Positions 21,227 through 24,257 of a stretch of DNA of 24,257 nt are shown here, piece by piece (the stretch's first letter is position 1; each line of letters starts with the position of its first letter). The stretch is taken from contig CAJTVI010000039.1 of assembly GCA_910579545.1 (NCBI GenBank), positions 1 through 24,257 of the forward strand, written 5' to 3'. Under the pieces are notes generated by a model, which saw only the letters and a program-made list of their open reading frames with translations, did no database searches and was not told where the DNA came from. A program made the position numbers and the translations under genes. This DNA is from an uncultured Oscillospiraceae bacterium. Lineage in GTDB: Bacteria; Bacillota; Clostridia; Oscillospirales; Ruminococcaceae.

Positions 21227-21871
21227 ATGCAGCAAAAGGCGCAGCACGGCAAGGTCTCGCTCCCCGTTATCAAACGCCTGCCCAAATATTACCGGTACCT
21301 CACCTCGCTGCAGCGCGGCGGGATCACCAAGGTATCCTCCAGCGAGCTGGCCCGCATGATGGGCACCACGGCCTCGCAGGTGCGGCAGGATTTTAACTGC
21401 TTTGGCGGGTTTGGGCAGCAGGGCATTGGCTACAATGTGGAGGTGCTGCTGCACGAGATCGCCCTTTTGCTGTTTGGCGACGGCGAAAAGCTGCCCACCA
21501 TCCTGATCGGCACCGGGCGGCTGGGCACGGCGGTCTCCAGCTTTTTGGTGCGGGACGTCAACGGCTACCGGCTGATCGCGGCCTTTGACGTAAAGGACGA
21601 GGAGATCGGCCGGCAGCTGAGCGGGGTGAGCGTGCGGCACATCCGGGACCTCGAGGCCTTCTGCCGGGAGCACCACCCCATGGTGGCGGTGCTCTGCGTC
21701 CCGCGCGAGAGCGCGCAGGAGGTGGCCTCCCGGCTGGTGGCGCTGGGGATCCGGGGAGTCTGGAACTTCAGCCATTACGACCTCTCGGTGCCCTACCCCC
21801 AGATCACGGTGGAAAACGTCCATCTGGGCGACAGCCTCATGAGCCTGGGCTACCGTTTGCGCAACGAGTAA
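21227..21871 (+). CDS. rex: Redox-sensing transcriptional repressor Rex
   Basis: Dimeric repressor that senses the NADH/NAD+ ratio and controls fermentation and respiration genes. The ATG at 21227 follows GGAGG at 7 nt (AGGAGGGCAGTT). Of 214 aa, the N-terminal winged helix (about 10-75) carries LPKYYRYL, the KVSSSELARMMGTTASQVRQD recognition region and the family hallmark FGGFGQQGIGYNV. The Rossmann domain begins with ILIGTGRLGTA (the usual GAGNLG is GTGRLG here) and includes AFDVKDEEIG. The C-terminal swap helix region (VWNFSHYDLSVP...ENVHLGDSLMSL) is complete. tdk follows after 41 bp on the same strand, so rex-tdk is probably one transcript. Expression may depend on the leader terminator. 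Confidence 0.96.
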   Translation: MQQKAQHGKVSLPVIKRLPKYYRYLTSLQRGGITKVSSSELARMMGTTASQVRQDFNCFGGFGQQGIGYNVEVLLHEIALLLFGDGEKLPTILIGTGRLGTAVSSFLVRDVNGYRLIAAFDVKDEEIGRQLSGVSVRHIRDLEAFCREHHPMVAVLCVPRESAQEVASRLVALGIRGVWNFSHYDLSVPYPQITVENVHLGDSLMSLGYRLRNE

Positions 21872-21912
21872 AAAACGGCGGGGGAGCGCCCCGGCGAAAG
21901 GATAAAGCAGAG

Positions 21913-22563
21913 ATGGCAAAGCTGTATTACCGGTATGGCGCCATGAACAGCGGCAAGAGCACCGCGCTGATGCAGGTGGCGCACAACTACGAGGAGCGGG
22001 GCATGCAGGTGCTGATCCTCAAGCCCAGCATCGACACCAAGGCCGGCGCAAGGCTGCTCTCGCGGCTGGGGGTCTCGCGGCAGGTGGACGTGCTGGTGCC
22101 CCCGGGGATGGACGTGCTGGAGCTGGTGCGCGCCCGGGCCGAGGCCGGCCAGCCGCCGGCCTGCGTGCTGGCCGACGAGAGCCAGTTTTTTACCCCGGCC
22201 CAGGCCGAGCAGCTGTTTTTGGTCACGGTGGAATTGAACATCCCGGTGATCTGCTACGGCCTGCGCACGGATTTTTCGCTCAGGGGTTTTCCGGGCTCCA
22301 CCCGCCTTTTGGAACTGGCCCACGCCATCGAGGAGATGAAGACCATCTGTACCTGCGGGCGCAAGGCCATCTGCAACGCCCGCAAGGTGGGGGGCGAGTT
22401 TGTGTTTGAGGGGGACCAGGTAGCCATCGACCAGCAGAACGACGTGGAGTACCAGAGCCTGTGCCCCCAGTGCTATTTTGCCGAAAAGCGCCGCTTTTAC
22501 CAAAAGCGCGCCGCAAAAAGCGGGCAGGCCGCGCCGCCCGCCGCCGGGGCGCAGCCCGGTTAA
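21913..22563 (+). CDS. tdk: Thymidine kinase (type II)
   Basis: ATP-dependent phosphorylation of thymidine to dTMP (pyrimidine salvage). The ATG at 21913 follows AAAGGATAAAGC. Of 216 aa, motifs are Walker A GAMNSGKST (9-17), LADESQFF with the catalytic Glu, CYGLRTDF, the nucleoside-binding lasso and a zinc site made of CTCGRKA and CPQC. A low-complexity Ala/Pro/Gly tail of about 20 residues (after KRRFYQKR) is extra compared with most family members. Second gene of the rex transcript. Confidence 0.96.
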   Translation: MAKLYYRYGAMNSGKSTALMQVAHNYEERGMQVLILKPSIDTKAGARLLSRLGVSRQVDVLVPPGMDVLELVRARAEAGQPPACVLADESQFFTPAQAEQLFLVTVELNIPVICYGLRTDFSLRGFPGSTRLLELAHAIEEMKTICTCGRKAICNARKVGGEFVFEGDQVAIDQQNDVEYQSLCPQCYFAEKRRFYQKRAAKSGQAAPPAAGAQPG

Positions 22564-22597
22564 GGGCGGCCATCCGGCGGGGCGCAGCCTGGCCAGG

Positions 22598-22669
22598 GGT
22601 TCCCCGCCGCCCACCCGGCGCGCCCTGCGCTACAGGTTCCCCGCCGGCGCGCCCCTTGCCGGCGCGCGG
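22598..22669. repeat. GC-rich intergenic repeats after tdk
   Basis: GGTTCCCCGCCG occurs at 22598-22609 and 22635-22646, and CCGGCGCGC occurs three times (about 22615, 22644 and 22660). The last two copies could form the tdk transcription end, but no T-run follows. Nothing else is seen in 22564-22708. Confidence 0.5.
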
Positions 22670-22708
22670 CCTGTTAAAAAGGGACGCAAATGGGCGCAAA
22701 AAAGGGTA

Positions 22709-22737
22709 TTGACAAGCCCGGGGCCGTATGGTAAAAT
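22709..22737 (+). promoter_or_regulatory. Sigma-A promoter for tRNA-Leu
   Basis: Perfect TTGACA (22709-22714), 17-bp spacer, TAAAAT (22732-22737). 39 bp upstream of the tRNA. Confidence 0.85.
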
Positions 22738-22776
22738 AAGCAATGTTCCGCGGGGGGTACAGCCTCCCGGCCATAT

Positions 22777-22863
22777 GCGGATGTGGCGGAATTGGCAGAC
22801 GCGCTAGATTCAGGTTCTAGTGAGAGCAATCTCATATGGGTTCAAGTCCCTTCATCCGCACCA
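22777..22863 (+). tRNA. tRNA-Leu (anticodon CAG)
   Basis: 87 nt with encoded CCA and a long class II variable arm (TGAGAGCAATCTCAT region). The acceptor GCGGATG (22777-22783) pairs with CATCCGC (22853-22859). Anticodon stem CTAGA/TCTAG with loop TTCAGGT gives CAG, reading CUG. The T-loop GTTCAAGTC is standard. It marks the end of the GC-rich chromosome segment; AT-rich DNA begins directly after it. Confidence 0.96.
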
Positions 22864-22864
22864 T

Positions 22865-22918
22865 GTAAGGACGCATATTTTGATACAATGGTTATCAAGA
22901 TATGCGTCCTTACTTTTT
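22865..22918 (+). terminator. Long hairpin terminator after tRNA-Leu
   Basis: Two 21-nt arms (22865-22885 and 22893-22913) pair fully, with one G-U pair, around a 7-nt loop, and are followed by TTTTT (22914-22918). It starts one base after the CCA. Confidence 0.85.
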
Positions 22919-22922
22919 GCCT

Positions 22923-22946
22923 AAAACCGCTGAAAATAGCGGTTTT
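22923..22946. terminator. Second hairpin, AT-flanked, possibly bidirectional
   Basis: AAAACCGCT (22923-22931), loop GAAAAT, AGCGGTTTT (22938-22946). Perfect 9-bp stem whose A and T runs could end transcription from either side. Tandem with the tRNA-Leu terminator. Confidence 0.6.
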
Positions 22947-23040
22947 CCAAGCACTTTTGGGAAAAGCGCCGTTTCTGACCTGACAGAAAGCCGGGCCGGA
23001 GGCGGTGCTTTTTTGCTTTTTGGGGATTGTTAGTGCCGAG

Positions 23041-23085
23041 GTATCGTGTTTTTATTGGGTATCGTTTCTTTATTGGGGGTATCGT
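23041..23085. repeat. Three direct GTATCGT repeats
   Basis: GTATCGT occurs at 23041, 23059 and 23079 (spacings 18 and 20), each of the first two followed by a T-rich stretch and TTATTGG. They lie about 60-105 bp upstream of the arsR -35 box. Iteron-like, but with only three short copies. Confidence 0.5.
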
Positions 23086-23145
23086 TAAATCGCATCTAAA
23101 ATGCTACATCAAAATCCGGGGGACAAAAAAATTTCAAAAGATATA

Positions 23146-23174
23146 TTGACATTTCTCGAAACGTTGCATATAAT
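23146..23174 (+). promoter_or_regulatory. Consensus sigma-A promoter for arsR
   Basis: Perfect TTGACA (23146-23151), 17-bp spacer, perfect TATAAT (23169-23174). The operator-like palindrome 23178-23193 follows immediately. Confidence 0.9.
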
Positions 23175-23177
23175 AAC

Positions 23178-23193
23178 ATCGAAGATAATCGAT
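23178..23193. promoter_or_regulatory. Putative ArsR operator
   Basis: Inverted repeat ATCGA-AGATAA-TCGAT, starting 3 bp after the -10 box and covering the transcription start. The 8-bp word AATCGATA at its right side recurs at 23607-23614, ahead of the permease gene. Confidence 0.6.
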
Positions 23194-23206
23194 ACGAGGT
23201 GAGACT

Positions 23207-23542
23207 ATGTACCAATCAGATAAACAGAGTACACGGGTATTCAAGGCTTTCTGTGATGAGAACCGCCTACAAATCCTCGCCCTGCTACGCGGGGGCGAAA
23301 AGTGTGCCTGCAAATTACTGGAAGAACTTCACATCGGGCAGTCTACTCTTTCCCATCACATGAAGATTCTTTGCGATTCCGGCGTTGTAGTTGGACGAAA
23401 AGAGGGGAAATGGGTTCATTATAGTATCGACCCAGAGGGGAGCGCCCAGGCGATTGCCTTGCTTACCCAACTGACAACCTGCAACGCAGAGGCAGAAGTT
23501 GATGTATCTTGTTCTTGCTGTTCTGACCGTGCTGCTGTGTAA
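23207..23542 (+). CDS. arsR: ArsR/SmtB-family metal(loid)-sensing repressor
   Basis: Dimeric winged-helix repressor that leaves DNA on binding As(III)/Sb(III) or a related soft metal. The ATG at 23207 follows GAGGTG at 6 nt. Of 111 aa, the N-terminal helices include VFKAFCDENRLQILALLRGGEKC; the Cys-x-Cys site is C33/C35 (CACK in the first helix of the HTH region, where ArsR has its CVC sensor). The recognition helix follows (GQSTLSHHMKILCDSGVV), then the wing VVGRKEGKWVHYSI. A Cys-rich tail (C92, C102, C104, C105) is extra and could supply a further ligand. Codon and base composition differ from the chromosomal part. The permease gene follows on the same strand, separated by a weak hairpin (23565-23591). 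Confidence 0.93.
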   Translation: MYQSDKQSTRVFKAFCDENRLQILALLRGGEKCACKLLEELHIGQSTLSHHMKILCDSGVVVGRKEGKWVHYSIDPEGSAQAIALLTQLTTCNAEAEVDVSCSCCSDRAAV

Positions 23543-23564
23543 TTTATTTCCCTGTGCGTAGAGA

Positions 23565-23591
23565 AAACCGCTATGTGGCCACTGGCGGTTT
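23565..23591 (+). terminator. Weak hairpin between arsR and the permease
   Basis: AAACCGC (23565-23571) pairs with GCGGTTT (23585-23591); the loop contains the palindrome GTGGCCAC. The following TCCTTTAG is a poor T-run, so partial termination is likely at most. Confidence 0.4.
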
Positions 23592-23652
23592 CCTTTAGCA
23601 ATAATAAATCGATATTTTGAGATTTGTAGATTTTAATGGAGGTAATCACAAC

Positions 23653-24207
23653 ATGGAACTGCTGCAAAGCATCTGGCTGTTCATCCAGAATCAAATTCTT
23701 GGTATGAAGTGGTTGAATGTGCTGGTTGGAAATTTGATTTCAGCAATTGGTCTGGACCCTGCGTCCCGCTGGGGCGGGAGCATCCAATTCTTCATTTACG
23801 ATGTAATCAAAATTACAATCTTGCTCTGTACCCTGATCTTTATCATCTCATACATCCAGAGCTATTTCCCGCCAGAGCGGAGCAAGCAGATTTTGGGCCG
23901 TTTTCACGGCATCGGAGCCAATATCATCGCCGCCCTGCTGGGAACTGTGACGCCGTTCTGTTCCTGCTCGTCTATCCCGTTGTTCATCGGTTTTACCAGC
24001 GCGGGCCTGCCGCTGGGTGTGACTTTTTCTTTCTTAATTTCCTCTCCAATGGTTGACCTGGGCAGCTTGGTATTGCTCATGAGCATCTTCGGAGCAAAGA
24101 TAGCGATTTGGTATGTACTCCTGGGGCTGGTCATCGCTGTTGCGGGCGGTACGTTGATTGAAAAGTTACACATGGAGTCTTATGTTGAGGAGTTTATCCG
24201 AATGTAG
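23653..24207 (+). CDS. ArsP/UPF0718-type permease, N-terminal half only
   Basis: Membrane permease of the ArsP_1 (DUF318) family; some members export organoarsenicals, and with arsR beside it a metal(loid) efflux role is inferred. The ATG at 23653 follows GGAGG (GGAGGTAATCACAAC). The 184-aa product has about four membrane segments: a first region after FFIYDVIKITILLCTLIFIISYI (about 47-69), the family core TPFCSCSSIPLFIGF (100-114; C103, C105), a hydrophobic GVTFSFLISSPMV and a last segment VLLGLVIAVAGGT. Full-length family members are around 300-350 aa with a second half repeating the fold. Here a TAG at 24205-24207 ends the frame after EEFIRM. It may be a split two-gene version or a truncation; the DNA after the stop shows no clear continuation. 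A ribosome-site-like AAGGGAAGGAAAG at 24232 suggests another gene starts beyond the window. Confidence 0.75.
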   Translation: MELLQSIWLFIQNQILGMKWLNVLVGNLISAIGLDPASRWGGSIQFFIYDVIKITILLCTLIFIISYIQSYFPPERSKQILGRFHGIGANIIAALLGTVTPFCSCSSIPLFIGFTSAGLPLGVTFSFLISSPMVDLGSLVLLMSIFGAKIAIWYVLLGLVIAVAGGTLIEKLHMESYVEEFIRM

Positions 24208-24257
24208 GTTTGTCAAAGAGGTGTTACAAAAAAAGGGAAGGAAAGTAAGACCTGTTT

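Larger units (their letters stand above)
22864..24257. other. Low-GC segment, probable left edge of an acquired island
   Basis: Base composition changes abruptly at the 3' end of tRNA-Leu: 43/60 G+C in the tdk line 22021-22080 against 19/60 at 23101-23160 and 31/60 at 24001-24060. Codon use also shifts (many A/T-ending codons in arsR). The only genes are a metal(loid)-type repressor and a permease. The 22864-23206 gap holds two hairpins, three GTATCGT repeats and the arsR promoter/operator. Integration next to a tRNA is a common island pattern. No integrase or second att copy lies inside the window, so this is inference. Confidence 0.6.

Noticed and set aside
24221..24257. GTG-started open frame running off the right edge
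   Set aside because: The purine-rich AAAGAG touches the GTG with no spacing, and only 12 codons are visible; the better ribosome site at 24232 points to a start beyond the window.

Overview
The window looks like a piece of chromosome from a high-GC gut Clostridium, most likely Oscillospirales/Ruminococcaceae. This is inferred from Firmicute-type genes (rex, a type II tdk, dnaD plus a dnaC-like loader, a walJ-rlmH pair, HPr and ClpP/TepA relatives), strong Shine-Dalgarno sites with frequent GTG/TTG starts, consensus sigma-A promoters, and very GC-rich coding DNA. One hand-counted line inside tdk (22021-22080) is 43/60 G+C. The genus cannot be set from the sequence alone.

Layout: 1-2245 holds the end of an unknown gene and a Cys-motif lipoprotein. 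2553-9875 is a plus-strand cell-envelope and RNA-modification block: an RluA-type pseudouridine synthase, an M23 peptidase behind a structured leader that resembles the ydaO c-di-AMP riboswitch, murA, walJ/yycJ-like MBL, rlmH, and a WG-repeat lipoprotein. 10141-12018 is a minus-strand dnaD - dnaC-like pair for primosome/helicase loading. 12232-13027 has tRNA-Ala(GGC) and ybaK. 13162-14992 has a small unknown gene divergent from a MarR-type regulator with a perfect palindromic operator, followed by a DegV fatty-acid-binding protein. 15001-16557 has a GNAT acetyltransferase, a 63-bp tandem repeat and an unknown two-TM protein. 16618-21002 is a minus-strand run: TepA/ClpP-like protease, an HPr-like protein lacking the catalytic His, pta, family-4 uracil-DNA glycosylase and a Wzy-like membrane protein. 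21082-22563 is rex-tdk behind a promoter and a very strong intrinsic terminator. 22777-22863 is tRNA-Leu(CAG).

Immediately after tRNA-Leu the base composition falls sharply (23101-23160 is 19/60 G+C). The remaining 1.4 kb carries an arsR-family repressor and a half-length ArsP-type permease, which looks like the left edge of a horizontally acquired metal(loid)-resistance island next to a tRNA gene.

No CRISPR array, transposase, rRNA or phage module is visible. The observations most worth a second look are the divergent ydaO-like leader, the His-less (Crh-like) HPr protein, the rex leader terminator, the MarR-DegV pair with its operator, and the island boundary with the shortened permease.
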